Of a DNA stretch of 64,000 bases, positions 34,102-45,355 are shown one piece after another (position 1 is the first letter of the stretch; every line of letters starts with the position of its first letter). The stretch lies in NCBI RefSeq assembly GCF_016031655.1, contig NZ_JACCHQ010000021.1, positions 62,001 to 126,000 on the forward strand, written 5' to 3'. Below the pieces are notes generated by a model. The model was not told the origin of the DNA, searched no databases, and saw nothing but the letters and a program-made list of their open reading frames with translations. A program made the translations under genes and the position numbers. Origin of the DNA: Bradyrhizobium glycinis (GTDB taxonomy: Bacteria; Pseudomonadota; Alphaproteobacteria; Rhizobiales; Xanthobacteraceae).

Positions 34102-35525
34102 CTCCCCTCACTCGATTTAATCATGATGGCATGGCCCTTGTTGGAACGATGCAGCGCTCTCGTTGCCTTGCCGGCCAACCCTTATTGATGTTCGTCGGAA
34201 GCCATAAATCTTATCCGCGCATTTGTGCCGATCTAGCAATCTTCATCGACAACCCCCGAAAGAACCTCACTGCTCTCGGGCTGCCGTGTCTTCCCCAGTA
34301 GCAATCAACGTGCCACTCGTGGAATCTGATGCGCACCTTGCTTCGGTTGGGTCTGCCGGTGGGGTCAGCTCAAACCCTGCACGACGCTCGCCGCAAGGCG
34401 TTCTTCTCGGCGCAAACGGCGGCCGCTCCTGTTCGGTTTCTGACGAGGGGATGACGGCCGTTGGGTTTAAAACAACCAAGCGTCACCTGCCGATCTACGG
34501 CTTTTCTAATCCCCAACAACAGCTTCACACGTTGCAAGGTGTTGGCACGGTTGTTGCTACTCAAAGGCAGCGATTGCGGCGCTGGACGAGCGGTGCTCTT
34601 TCTAGACGGTGTTCGACACGGTGGACATTCGAACTATTGGACACAAGTGTTCTTGGCTGCGGCCGGCACCGACAACGCTAGTTCCGCTGCACTGTTGCAT
34701 GGATGCTGGAGCAAGAGACGATGCAACGGCCAGACCGAGCAAATCTGTTGCCGCCAGAATTAACGGGCGCGTGCACAACTCCTTCTATCTGAAAGGAAAC
34801 TCGCGGCTTATCTCGACGTCACCACACAGTTTTCGAACTCCACGTCCTGGAGGAAGGAACGGAGGCGATGCGATCTTTCGGGTTCGCAAATCCTGCGGCC
34901 GTAAGACGGGACGCCGTATGCGTGCGCTGACGCGACAAGCCTGGAGCGGGGATGTCGCACTTGGTTCATAAAAAGACGTGGGTGCAATCGGGCATACCCA
35001 CGTTATGAAAGTTTATGATGCGATCTGAAGCTCATCTTTGGCGTTCCACGGCGGGTACGCTCGTTGCAAGCAGTACTGCCAATTCAGCGGATATCGGCCC
35101 CGCAGTGAAGATCCTGCACGGACTGTGGAGCTGGACCGGAGAATCTATTGGCGTGCCCTTCGGCGGCGACGATGACCGGAAATCCTTCAGTGACTACCCA
35201 TCAATCTACCGCAACATCATCGATACCCCTGTGTCTTTGCAAGATGACCAGATCGGCGACAAACGAGCCCGCCGCGGCGGCCTCACTCGACCCGGCGAGG
35301 ATTTCCGTGATCATGTCTTATTCAACGATCGCGCGCTTAGTTCAGCTGTTCTTGCAGGATTTTCGGTTGGGCCGTTGACCGCTTACGTTGATCGGGACCG
35401 ACGTCCCGCTCTCCCGAAGTACCCAACAACGCACCGTTTCCGATGACACTCCTGTCGTGCCTTGTGCTGCCATGCGTCAATTTAGACGGAGACAGCCCGC
35501 GCTGTGAGTGCGGCTGGATTGCGCC
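34102..35525. other. Long gap of about 1.4 kb without recognisable genes
   Basis: Several frames of 70-150 codons exist on both strands (34223-34681, 34609-34971, 35015-35446), but their composition is not protein-like and none has a family motif or convincing start. Likely decayed DNA. Confidence 0.4.
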
Positions 35526-37319
35526 ATGATTGTTTCCGACGGCAAACGACCCGTCGCTTTCCGCGAGGTGATCCCGTTCGTGTTCCAGCGCTGGCTGAAG
35601 CAGCCTGTCCGCCTCACGATCGTCTTGGCCAGCTTCTTAGGTGCATCCGTCGCTGACTTGTTCGTCCCAGTCTATTCGGGCCATTTGGTCGATGCATTAA
35701 CGGTGGGTCCGCACGATCTGGCCGCACGGCATACGGCGCTTGTTGCGTTCGGCGGCATCGTCGCGCTGGCTCTCGTCTCGCTCATCCTGCGGCTTACTGG
35801 CCTGCAGGCGATTGTACCATTCACGCTCAAGACGATGTCCGACGTGGTGCGCGAAGCCTTCATGCGGGTGCAGCGCTCCTCGACCGATTGGCACGCCAAT
35901 TCCTTCGCCGGCTCGACCGTGCGCAAGATCACGCGTGGCATGTGGGCGCTCGACCTGCTCAATAATACCGTTCTGATGGCGTTGTGGCCTTCGCTCGCCG
36001 TGCTTGTGGGGGCGATGATCCTGCTGGGGCTGCACTGGCCCGCGTTCGGCGCCGTGATCGCGGTCGGCGCGGTAATCTATGTGGCGATCACGATAGCGAT
36101 GACGGTCAGCTATATCGCGCCAAGTGCACGAATATCCAATGCTTGGGATACAAAGATCGGCGCCACCCTGGCGGATGCGCTCACCTGCAATGCCGTGGTG
36201 AAATCATTCGGCGCGGAGGCGCGCGAGGATGCGCGGCTCGACAGTGTCATCAACCGGTGGCAGGCACGGGTATCGCGCACGTGGCTGCGTGGCAACGCAA
36301 GCGGTTTGTTGCAATACTTGATGATCTTGTGCTTGCGCGGTTCGGTAATCGGCGGCGCTATCCTGCTGTGGATTGCGGGGCGCGCTTCCCCGGGCGACGT
36401 CACCTATGTGCTGACGAGCTATTACCTCATTCATGCCTATTTGCGTGAGGTCGGCATGCACATCAACAATCTGCAGCGTTCGGTGAACGACATGGTGGAG
36501 CTTGTTACGATTAGCAGTGAGCCGATCGACATCATCGATAGTCCGGGAGCCAAACCAATCGATATCCAGGGCGGAAGAATAACATTCGAGAATGTGACCT
36601 TTCACTACGGGGAGGACCGCGCGCCGCTTTACGACGGCTTGTCGATCGACATCCGCGCCGGCGAGCGCGTTGGGCTGGTCGGCCGATCTGGCTCGGGCAA
36701 GACCACGTTTGTCAAGTTGATACAGCGGCTCTATGATCTCTCGGGCGGGAGAATCCTGATTGACGGTCAAGATATTGCCAAAGCGACACAGCAATCGCTT
36801 CGCAGTCAGATCGCGATCGTGCAGCAGGAGCCGATCCTGTTCCACCGCTCGCTGGCGGAGAATATCGCCTACGGCCGGCCCGGGGCCAACGTGACGGCGA
36901 TCGAGCAGGCCGCGCGGCTCGCCAATGCGCACGACTTCATCCTGCGGCTGCCGAAGGGTTATGGTACGCTGGTCGGCGAGCGCGGTGTAAAGCTGTCGGG
37001 GGGGGAGCGGCAGCGGGTCGCGCTGGCCCGGGCGTTCCTCGCTGACGCGCCGATATTGGTTCTGGACGAGGCGACTTCGAGCCTCGATTCGGAATCGGAG
37101 GCGCTGATTCAGCAGGCGATGGAGCGATTAATGAGGGGGCGCACTTCGATCGTGATCGCGCACCGGCTCTCGGCGGTACGCAACCTCGATCGCATTTTGG
37201 TGTTCGATCGCGGTGAGATCGTCGAGCAGGGCACGCACGACTCCCTGGCGCGGGCCGGCGGCATCTATCGATGGTTGTTCGAACGGCAGGCCAGCGGTAG
37301 GGCCTCGGCGACGAGTTAG
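35526..37319 (+). CDS. ABC exporter, fused permease and ATPase
   Basis: ATG at 35526 gives 597 residues; a GTG at 35508 is also open. The first 330 residues form a type-1 ABC exporter membrane domain with hydrophobic segments (LTIVLASFLGASVADLF, LVAFGGIVALALVSLIL, AVLVGAMILLGLHW). The ATPase domain has Walker A GRSGSGKTT, signature LSGGERQRVALARAF, Walker B PILVLDEATSSLDSE and the switch His in IVIAHRLSA. It would act as a homodimer or with another half-transporter. Cargo unknown; no partner gene is adjacent. Confidence 0.92.
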   Translation: MIVSDGKRPVAFREVIPFVFQRWLKQPVRLTIVLASFLGASVADLFVPVYSGHLVDALTVGPHDLAARHTALVAFGGIVALALVSLILRLTGLQAIVPFTLKTMSDVVREAFMRVQRSSTDWHANSFAGSTVRKITRGMWALDLLNNTVLMALWPSLAVLVGAMILLGLHWPAFGAVIAVGAVIYVAITIAMTVSYIAPSARISNAWDTKIGATLADALTCNAVVKSFGAEAREDARLDSVINRWQARVSRTWLRGNASGLLQYLMILCLRGSVIGGAILLWIAGRASPGDVTYVLTSYYLIHAYLREVGMHINNLQRSVNDMVELVTISSEPIDIIDSPGAKPIDIQGGRITFENVTFHYGEDRAPLYDGLSIDIRAGERVGLVGRSGSGKTTFVKLIQRLYDLSGGRILIDGQDIAKATQQSLRSQIAIVQQEPILFHRSLAENIAYGRPGANVTAIEQAARLANAHDFILRLPKGYGTLVGERGVKLSGGERQRVALARAFLADAPILVLDEATSSLDSESEALIQQAMERLMRGRTSIVIAHRLSAVRNLDRILVFDRGEIVEQGTHDSLARAGGIYRWLFERQASGRASATS

Positions 37320-38324
37320 CCGGTCAATTCCTGACCTAAGCGGTGCATCGAAATCCGACCACCAGAGGCCTTCAGGTCACGGCTGCATGGTGCGTCAACT
37401 TGAATACGACTATCTTTGGGTGGCGCTATCCAGATGGTCGTTCCGAGTGACGTTCCTGCTTCCACGCAAGCTCTAGGGCAAGTTGCGATCAGGCAGGGAC
37501 TATATCGGCGGATCTAGTTGGTGCATTCGTCAGAAGTGGACGTGGCCGTTCAAATCCCAAACGGCGTCGGCGTCTAGGACCTGTCGCAATATTCCTTGAG
37601 TTTCACCAAAGGCCATTTTGGTAAATTGAGATCGGCCTATAGCGGCAAGAGCAGGAGGCGCGCGTCGGCGGCGAGGAGGCGCGCCGCCTCTTCGTTCGTA
37701 TGTTTCGACAATTGTCGAGGATTACCATTGCGCAGCATGGGAACCAGAATGTGCTCGACATCGGCAAAGAAATACTTGGCGTCAGCCCGTCGCGCGCAGA
37801 AGGGGCATTCGATCCCTCGCGGGTCAGGCGGCATGCCTGGAGACCCAGGGGGCAGAAGGCGCTTACGAAAGTTGCGGCCGGTGTTCGGTCTATTTCTGCT
37901 TATGACAGCGCGGACGAGGGGCATCGCCAAACGTTGGGCAGGAGAGGCGGCGGTTTTCCTTGGCGCTTCGTTGTCGTGCTCAGCCGTGTCCGCTTTCAAC
38001 TCTCTGTGTTTGGAGCGCGCCGGCAGGGTAAAATTCGTCGAGGCGACACGAATAGATGGATTGCATCTCCTCAGCATGCACAGCTCTTTTGGCACACCGC
38101 TTGCTGCAGCGACCATAGAGCATCGTTGCGAAATGCCCACGTCCAGGAGTTTCATGCGAAGGGCCCGATTTCTTCAAATCGATGCCATAGACAGCAGCAC
38201 TGTCGCGTTGCCGTTCCGCATATTGCGGTTGCAGCAAGCGATTCGAAGGAACGCCCTGGAATCTCGAGATTCTAGGTTCGTGGCTGTGCCCGGAAATAAC
38301 GCCGAAGAAACAGAAACCACGTCA
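37320..38324. other. Gap of about 1 kb before tesB-like gene
   Basis: The thioesterase frame is open back to 37596, but that extension is not protein-like and overlaps equally open frames on the minus strand. No gene is supported here. Confidence 0.4.
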
Positions 38325-39173
38325 ATGTCCCAAAACCTGATCGACTTGCTCGCTATCTTCGACGTGGAACAGATCGAAACAGACCTATTTCGTGGCAAGA
38401 GTCCGAACACCAACGCTCAACGGGTGTTTGGCGGCCAGGTAGTCGGGCAAGCGATGGTCGGGGCATGCCGTACGGTCGAAGGTCGGCTACCGAACTCGCT
38501 GCATGGCCATTTCATCCGGCCCGGCGACCCCCAGGTGCCGATCATTTACCAGGTCGAACGGGTGCGTGAGGGCAAGAGCTATTCGACGCGTCGCATCACC
38601 GCAATCCAGCATGGTAATGCAATCTTCTCCATCACGGTGTCGTTCCATGCTCGCGAGGAGAGCGCCTTTGACCACCAGGACGAGATGCCCCGGGTGCCGC
38701 TACCGGAAAAGCTCGTAGAGGAGGATTTGCCTAAGCAGCCGCCGTTTTGTGAAACGACGGAATTCATCCGGCGCCATTACGCGATAGAGCTACGCCCGGT
38801 CGAGATCGGTCGTTATGTCGGGCAGAAAATTGATGACGGTCGCGTTCATATCTGGATCAAGGCCGCAGGAAGATTGCGCGACGATCCAGCGCTTCATATG
38901 TGCGCGCTGGCCTATGTCTCCGATTACTCGCTGCTCGATGCGGTGACGGCTCGCTATGAGCGCCCACTGTTCGACAGGCGGATGATGATTGCAAGTCTCG
39001 ACCACGCAATGTGGTTCCACCGCCCCTGTCGGGCCGACGAGTGGCTACTTTACGCCAAAGAGTCGCCGAGCGCGCAAGGCGGACGCGGTCTCGTGCGCGG
39101 CTTAATCTTCAAGCCAGACGGCACGCTGGTCGCGTCTGTCGTCCAGGAAGGTTCGGTGCGCGAGGGACGCTGA
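38325..39173 (+). CDS. tesB: Acyl-CoA thioesterase II (TesB family)
   Basis: ATG at 38325 (MSQNLIDLLAIFDVEQIETD) begins the conserved TesB N-terminus, so the longer frame from 37596 is rejected. The 282-residue double-hotdog protein has NAQRVFGGQVVGQAMVGACR, the catalytic Asp in ASLDHAMWFHRP, and the C-terminal Gln in ASVVQEGSVR, matching the usual length of about 285. It hydrolyses acyl-CoA to free acid and CoA in the cytosol, which would release CoA or products from the surrounding CoA-thioester pathways. Confidence 0.92.
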   Translation: MSQNLIDLLAIFDVEQIETDLFRGKSPNTNAQRVFGGQVVGQAMVGACRTVEGRLPNSLHGHFIRPGDPQVPIIYQVERVREGKSYSTRRITAIQHGNAIFSITVSFHAREESAFDHQDEMPRVPLPEKLVEEDLPKQPPFCETTEFIRRHYAIELRPVEIGRYVGQKIDDGRVHIWIKAAGRLRDDPALHMCALAYVSDYSLLDAVTARYERPLFDRRMMIASLDHAMWFHRPCRADEWLLYAKESPSAQGGRGLVRGLIFKPDGTLVASVVQEGSVREGR

Positions 39174-40481
39174 ACCTTTTAGCATGTGCGCATAAACGTG
39201 ATGCAAGTTTCCGAAGAACCCTGTGCCGTCGATCCCGGCACGAGGGGGTAAACCTCTTCCAGGTGCATTGCGGTGTTCGGCTGTGTCAGGTTGAATTCTA
39301 TGTTGACAGTCTGACAGCAAGCGCAACGTTGTTTCCGGTGAGAGATGAGAAGATTGATTTCGTATCTCTTCAAGTATAGGCGTCCGTGGCATGGTGGTCT
39401 CACCGGCGTGCGGCCGCGGCCGTCATGCATACAACGTAGCTCTAGAGACACTCGATGACGTGCGGCCGCGATGGCCCTGCCAAGCGGAAACTGGCCTATA
39501 CGGCTCGAATATCGCAGGTCTTCAATTTAGTTCGTTGAACCGATCTCATGCGCCACGGTCCGCGCCAGAATAGCAATAGTCGTTCTATCGATTAGAGTCT
39601 TCACCAGAGTAGGTAGTGTCGAGATTCCTTATCCTCGGTGTACAGCAATACTGTCGCGACTTACGCTAGGCCGCAAGACGCAACTCGAGTGCACCCATGG
39701 ATAGCCTGTTTGATCCGCTGCACATCCAGATTTGCTGCAGGTATATGATCATGCCGCCTCCACAAAAGAAACGACAAGCGATCGTACTGACCACGTCAAC
39801 AGAGGCCCCCGCGTCTCCAACTTGCAAGTTTGATTGCGTCTCAACGATGACGGGACAAGCTTTAGAGGAGAGGCCTCGACAAAAAGCGGCGACGTGGCCT
39901 TTTGCAAGCAGTTTCGAGAGTATGAGCCTTCACGGTCCAACCTCTTCGAAGGCATACCCAAAGTCTGGGAGGAGTAGCATGCGATCGCTCTTTGCCATGT
40001 CTTCGAATTTGGCGCTGTAGCAGCGATGGCAGTTGGACCGGTCGTTGCGCAATACGGACAGGCCGCTCAATGAAGCCAGAGATATCGGCTGAGGCTCGCA
40101 AGACGTCCAGTACTCGCTATCTTGGCGATGATCGTGTCCACGAGCACTGCGCGCCTCAAAGCGGATCGCAACCCAGGCAACCAGGCCTTGTGCTGTCCGG
40201 GGATGCACAGCGAGAGGCCGTGCTGCGCGGCTCCGACGGCCGCTGCCTGGACGACAACCATTGCCCCACCATGGTGACTACCGGCGCTCTTCGTGCACGA
40301 ACGGCCGGTATCTCTGTCCCGTTCCTGACAGAATGACTCCAATGCACCGATCATCGTTTCCTATCTGTGAATATTCCCTAAGCAAAAGCTTAATGCGTTA
40401 GACGCCGCCTCGCGCCCTTACCCATTTAGAAGCTACTACCCCGAGTGAGGGACGCAGAAGCACTGTAACAAGACAAAGCCG
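39174..40481. other. Gap of about 1.3 kb without recognisable genes
   Basis: Minus-strand frames at 39862-40208 and plus-strand ones at 39697-40336 overlap one another and resemble no family. Probably decayed sequence; the promoter of the 40482 gene should lie at its right end. Confidence 0.4.
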
Positions 40482-41615
40482 ATGAAGATCACGAACGTTC
40501 GCACTCATGTCCTTCAAGCCGCGCTATCGGAGCCTCTCGCCTCCGCGCGTGGCTGGTACGACACGCGTACAGCGATGCTGGTCGAAATCGAGACCGACCA
40601 GGGTGTTGTCGGGTGGGGCGAATGCTATGGACCGGCGGGGATAACGGCCGCCGTGGTCGAGAGCGTCGCGCCATGGCTAATTGGCGGGGATCCGCTGCGC
40701 ACAGAGTATCTCTGGCAAATGATCTATGCGCGCCTGCGCGATCACGGCCAGAAGGGTGTCGTGATAGAGGGCTTGAGCGGTATCGATATCGCGCTCTGGG
40801 ACATCAAGGGCAAGCATTTTGGCGTTCCGGTGCATCAGTTGCTCGGCGGCGCGCTGCGGACTCACATCGTCGCCTACGCGACTGGCCTCCAGCGACGCCA
40901 AGCTGAAGATCCGACCCGGTATCTGGCCGAGGAGGCAGCGGGCTACGTCGCGGAGGGATTCTCGGCGGTGAAGCTCAAGGTCGGCTTCGGTGTGGAGGAG
41001 GATGTGGTCGCGACACGCGTCGTGCGCGAGGCGATCGGGCCGACTGTGTCGCTGATGGTGGATGCGAACCACACCTTTGACAGCGTCGCCGCGATCCGCT
41101 TGGGTCGCATGATCGAGAAATACGATATCAGCTGGTTTGAGGAGCCGGTACCGCCGGAGGATCTTGCCGGCTATTGCGCGGTAAAGGCGGCAATCTCGAT
41201 CCCGATCGCAGGCGGAGAATGTGAGTTCACCCGCTTCGGGTTCCGCAACCTGTTCGTCTCGCGCGCGCTTGATATCGCGCAGCCCGACATTTGCGCGGCC
41301 GGCGGGTTGTCCGAATGCAAGAAGATCGCCGATATGGCAGAGGTGTTCGGCGTCCGTTATACTCCGCATGTTTGGGGCACCGGGATTGCAATTGCGGCGT
41401 CGCTGCATCTGCTCGCCGTTCTGCCGCCGCACACGCGGTCCTCGCCCGTACCAGTGGCGCCGTTGCTAGAGTTCGACCGAACCGAAAACCCGCTCCGGCA
41501 AGCGATTGTCACCGAGCCCATCGAGCACACTCGCGGCATCGTCCCCGTGCCTAAAGGGCCGGGATTGGGCATCGAGATCGATCGCAAGGCGCTGGCCCGA
41601 TTTTCTAGGCGGTGA
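40482..41615 (+). CDS. Mandelate racemase/muconate lactonizing enzyme family protein (enolase superfamily)
   Basis: 377 residues starting MKITNVRTHVLQAALSEPLA. Enolase-superfamily marks: the Lys pair in AVKLKVGF, metal ligands Asp in MVDANHTF, Glu in WFEEPVPPED and Glu in AGGECEFTRFGF, and a C-terminal His in YTPHVWGTGIA. The KxK plus His arrangement fits the mandelate racemase subgroup, which abstracts the alpha proton of a carboxylate to racemise or dehydrate acid sugars or hydroxy acids. The exact substrate is unknown. A truncated homologue of its first 50 or so residues lies at 46772-46938 on the other strand. Confidence 0.9.
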   Translation: MKITNVRTHVLQAALSEPLASARGWYDTRTAMLVEIETDQGVVGWGECYGPAGITAAVVESVAPWLIGGDPLRTEYLWQMIYARLRDHGQKGVVIEGLSGIDIALWDIKGKHFGVPVHQLLGGALRTHIVAYATGLQRRQAEDPTRYLAEEAAGYVAEGFSAVKLKVGFGVEEDVVATRVVREAIGPTVSLMVDANHTFDSVAAIRLGRMIEKYDISWFEEPVPPEDLAGYCAVKAAISIPIAGGECEFTRFGFRNLFVSRALDIAQPDICAAGGLSECKKIADMAEVFGVRYTPHVWGTGIAIAASLHLLAVLPPHTRSSPVPVAPLLEFDRTENPLRQAIVTEPIEHTRGIVPVPKGPGLGIEIDRKALARFSRR

Positions 41616-42677
41616 TCTGCTGCAGCGTGCGTTCGCAGCATTGCTGATTGGCAGGGCGCTACTCACCCAACTCTCACGACCCCTGCCACGCATCTGATGA
41701 TTCGGGCAGACGGCAAGCGATGCTTCTCTCGTCCTCGCTCACGTTCACGATCACCCCCGGTCCCGGATCAGCATTGATCAAGCGAAGGCTGATCGAAGAG
41801 CCGTCGAGCTAGATGATGACGTCGGTGGTCCGCTTAGGACCGGCTATTGCGGTGCGCTGCTCGTCGTACGAGCTGGCAGGTCGACGATGGCAGTATCAAG
41901 GACTGCGCCAGCGTCGGATGCCGTACTGGAATCTCCTCGCTCGTGAGCCATCGCTTCGAAAACGCCGTAACTGCGCGTTTGGCTAGCGCAAACCCGAGGC
42001 CTGTCGAGCGTTCGCACCCACGGGACTAGGGACGGCAGGCGAGCGTTAGCCGACATCTATTCGCATCGACCTGAGAGATAATGAACGCCAACAAATTTGG
42101 ATCAGCCGGTCGGCTGTGGAAGCGACGGTCGATTGTTAGTGCTTGTCCGATCTCGCACAGCGTACGATGTATGTTCGGTTCATAACGCCGGTGATTGTTC
42201 GCAAATTACAGACCATTTTCAACTGGCACGACCGTTGCTACAGACGTTGGTGCAGAGCGGCGGCAACACTGAGAAGGGGGCGGCTGAATGCATTTGGCGA
42301 GTTCTCGCTCCCGAAATTCAGAATGCCCATTCCTGGCGAGATAGAATGCGGGAATAGCTAAGCAATTTTTCGGGCTCGCTTGACGGGAAGCAGGACGCCT
42401 CTAGTTGATCGCACTTTGCGACAAACTGAACAACGAGAACTCGAAGCCGGACATGGGGCACCATTGTCTAACGGGTTCGCAGGGGCCAGGAGGGGGAATC
42501 TTTGGTATCGCCACGCAAGGGCGCTGGTAACAGGCGGATGCTTCGCCCCTCGTCAGCCCTCTCGGTAGACTTCGCGTTCAGCTCCACCTGTACTCGAGAC
42601 CCCTTCCAATTGGCATGCATGGAGAGGGCGGCGCCATCCTAACGCGGCCAAACTTTATTCGGTTGCAGGAGAATTCG
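41616..42677. other. Gap of about 1 kb without recognisable genes
   Basis: Only short overlapping frames. The acyl-CoA dehydrogenase frame is open to 42615, but its conserved start is the ATG at 42678. Confidence 0.4.
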
Positions 42678-43865
42678 ATGGATCTTGTATTCACCGAGGA
42701 AGAACAAGCCTTCCGACATCAAGTACGGCAGTTTCTGCGCGACAATGTATCGCCGCAGGTGCAGCGCAAGATGATCGAAGGTCGCCATGTGTCGAAGGAG
42801 GAAATGGTGACGTGGTGGCGCATCCTCAACAAGAAGGGGTGGAACGTTGGTCCCTGGCCGAAGGCATACGGCGGCACAGGCTGGAGTTCGGTTCAGCATT
42901 ACATCTTCAGGGAGGAGCTGCAGATGTATCCGGCGCCGACGCCGCTCGCCTTTGGCGTCGGCATGGTCGGTCCTGTCATCTATACTTTCGGTAATGAGGC
43001 GCAAAAACAGTATTACCTACCGCGCATCGCAAACGTGGATGATTGGTGGTGCCAGGGGTTTTCGGAACCCGGCGCTGGCTCGGATCTCGCCTCGCTCACG
43101 ACAAAGGCCGAACGCAGGGGCGACAAGTGGATCATCAATGGCCAAAAGACCTGGACGACGCTCGCGCAGCATGCTGACATGATCTTTTGCCTCTGCCGCA
43201 CAGATTCAAGCGCTAAGAAGCAGATGGGCATTTCCTTCATCGTGTTCTGCTTGGACTCCAAGGGTGTGACAGTGCGTCCGATTCAGACCATCGATGGCGG
43301 ACATGAGGTCAATGAGGTCTTCTTCGATGACGTCGAGGTGCCCTACGAAAACCTAATCGGCGAGGAGAACAAAGGCTGGGACTACGCAAAGTTTCTGCTC
43401 GGCAACGAACGCACCGGCATTGCGCGGGTTGGCGTCTCCAAGGAGCGCATCCGGCACATTAGGGAGCTGGCCGCAAACTTCGAAAGTGGCGGCCGGCCTA
43501 TGATCGACGATCCCATGTTCCGGGAGAAGCTCGCCATCTCCGAGATTGAGCTGAAGGCACTCGAGCTCACGCAACTGCGCATTGTCGCGGACGAAGGCAA
43601 GCACGGTAAGGGCAAGTCAAATCCTGCGTCCTCCATGCTTAAGATTAAGGGCTCACAAAGCCAGCAGACCGCGACTGAACTCTTGATGGAGATGATCGGG
43701 CCATTCGCTGCGCCCTATAACGAACATCCCGATTCGCCGGATGAAGGGATGGACTGGACCACGCAGATAGCGCCGAGCTACTTCAACAACCGCAAAGTCT
43801 CAATCTACGGCGGCTCCGACGAGATCCAGCGCAACATCATTGCCAAGGCGGTGCTTGGGCTCTAA
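42678..43865 (+). CDS. Acyl-CoA dehydrogenase, large-subunit type (PimC-like)
   Basis: ATG at 42678 follows GCAGGAGAA. The 395-residue product begins MDLVFTEEEQAFRHQVRQFL and has the FAD-binding blocks QGFSEPGAGSDLASL and KTWTTLAQHADMIFCL, then VFFDDVEVPYENLIGEENKG and a C-terminal YGGSDEIQRNIIAKAVLGL. With the next gene it forms the adjacent large/small pair seen for pimeloyl-CoA dehydrogenase (pimC/pimD) and related pairs. It introduces a 2,3-double bond into an acyl-CoA with electrons passed to ETF. The chain it acts on here is unproven. Confidence 0.9.
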   Translation: MDLVFTEEEQAFRHQVRQFLRDNVSPQVQRKMIEGRHVSKEEMVTWWRILNKKGWNVGPWPKAYGGTGWSSVQHYIFREELQMYPAPTPLAFGVGMVGPVIYTFGNEAQKQYYLPRIANVDDWWCQGFSEPGAGSDLASLTTKAERRGDKWIINGQKTWTTLAQHADMIFCLCRTDSSAKKQMGISFIVFCLDSKGVTVRPIQTIDGGHEVNEVFFDDVEVPYENLIGEENKGWDYAKFLLGNERTGIARVGVSKERIRHIRELAANFESGGRPMIDDPMFREKLAISEIELKALELTQLRIVADEGKHGKGKSNPASSMLKIKGSQSQQTATELLMEMIGPFAAPYNEHPDSPDEGMDWTTQIAPSYFNNRKVSIYGGSDEIQRNIIAKAVLGL

Positions 43866-43933
43866 CTCTTCTTTTACACCGGCAAATGGGACCGGCAAGA
43901 GGTCCACATCTGTCGCCTGGAGAACCTTAAAAT

Positions 43934-45133
43934 ATGGACTTCAATTTGTCCGAGGAGCAGCGGCTCCTCAAGGAAAGCGTCGATGGACTCTTGTCCGATG
44001 TCTACGGTTTCGACCAGCGCAAGAAATATTTGAAGGAGAAGGGCGGCTGGAGCAGAGTGGTCTGGAGGCGCTTTGCTGAGCAGGGTCTGCTCGGACTTCC
44101 TTTTGCCGAAGCCGATAGCGGGTTTGGTGGCGGCGGTGTGGAGACTATGATCGTCATGGAAGCGTTCGGCCGAGCGCTTGTGGTCGAGCCTTATCTCGCC
44201 ACCGTTGTAATCGGCGGCGGCTTCCTGCGCCATGGCGGTTCGAACGTGCAGAAGGCAGCTCATCTACCTGGGATCATTGACGGCAGCAAGACCTTTGGAT
44301 TCGCGCAACTTGAAAAGAACTCTCGCTATGATCTGAATGACGTGACTACCTCCGCGAAGAAGAGCGGCGATGGGTGGGTCATTGACGGCGAAAAGTTTGT
44401 TGTTCTCAATGGCGAGAACGCCGACACGTTGATTGTCACCGTGCGCACCAAAGGCGCTCAGCGCGATAGCAGCGGCATCGCGGTGCTTCTGGTGCCTACC
44501 GACGCGCAAGGCATCTCCAAAAGGAGCTACCTGACCCAAGATGGGCTGCATGCCGCCGACGTGAGCTTCACAAGTGTCGAGGTGGGCAGCGCAGCTGCGA
44601 TCGGCGAGGCCGAGAACGCGTTGCCGCTGATCGAGCGGGTGGTCGACGACGCCCGCGCCGCGCTTTGCGCGGAAGCGGTCGGCCTGATGGACGAATCGCT
44701 GAAGGTGACAGTCGATTATATGAAGACGCGAAAGCAGTTCGGAGTGCCAATCGGCTCGTTCCAGAGTCTGCAGCACCGCGCCGCCGACATGTTTGTGGCG
44801 CTCGAACAGGCGCGCTCGATGTCGATGTACGCCACCATGGCTGCGGATATCGATAATGCTGCCGAACGTGCAAAAGCCGTCGCCGCGGCTAAAGTGCAGA
44901 TCGGCAGGAGCGGAAAATTCATCGGTCAGCAGTCGATCCAGCTTCATGGCGGGATCGGAATGACCATGGCGGCTAAGGTCGGCCACTATTTTAAGCGGCT
45001 CACAATGATCGAGCACACGTTTGGCGATGCGGACTATCACCTCCGCCGGGTCAGCGAGACAGGCGTGTTTGCGAGATTTCAGGGCATGTCAGCGAATTCC
45101 ACCTCGAACTCAATTCTAGAGGATGAGGGTTAG
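43934..45133 (+). CDS. Acyl-CoA dehydrogenase, small-subunit type (PimD-like)
   Basis: 399 residues, 68 bases after the large-subunit gene. It starts MDFNLSEEQRLLKESVDGLL and keeps the general ACAD fold: TRKQFGVPIGSFQSLQHRAA, QLHGGIGMTMAAKVGHYFKR, and DGWVIDGEKFVVLNGENADT. The central FAD-binding region is less canonical than in the partner, as usual for small subunits. It probably pairs with the 42678 product in a heteromeric dehydrogenase. Confidence 0.88.
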   Translation: MDFNLSEEQRLLKESVDGLLSDVYGFDQRKKYLKEKGGWSRVVWRRFAEQGLLGLPFAEADSGFGGGGVETMIVMEAFGRALVVEPYLATVVIGGGFLRHGGSNVQKAAHLPGIIDGSKTFGFAQLEKNSRYDLNDVTTSAKKSGDGWVIDGEKFVVLNGENADTLIVTVRTKGAQRDSSGIAVLLVPTDAQGISKRSYLTQDGLHAADVSFTSVEVGSAAAIGEAENALPLIERVVDDARAALCAEAVGLMDESLKVTVDYMKTRKQFGVPIGSFQSLQHRAADMFVALEQARSMSMYATMAADIDNAAERAKAVAAAKVQIGRSGKFIGQQSIQLHGGIGMTMAAKVGHYFKRLTMIEHTFGDADYHLRRVSETGVFARFQGMSANSTSNSILEDEG

Positions 45134-45355
45134 CATAGATGATGCCACGCTCTTCGTAAGACACGTGAACGCGTTCTGACACTGCCTGACGCAGAGAGAC
45201 AGTTCGTTCGGAGGGGCTTCACAGTATCCCTCCGGCGAGGCTTTCAATTACCCATAACTTTGACCACTCGGGCTGATCCGCTGATCGGCGAAAACTTGAA
45301 TCGCAAGAATCACTTGTGATTGCTTTCTGAGCACCTGATTCGCGAGGGGGGCTCT

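Noticed and set aside
34223..35446. Several plus-strand frames of 75-152 codons
   Set aside because: None has protein-like composition or a recognisable motif; likely decayed DNA.
37596..38324. 243-codon N-terminal extension of the TesB frame
   Set aside because: Composition is not protein-like, the minus strand is equally open, and the ATG at 38325 begins the conserved TesB N-terminus.
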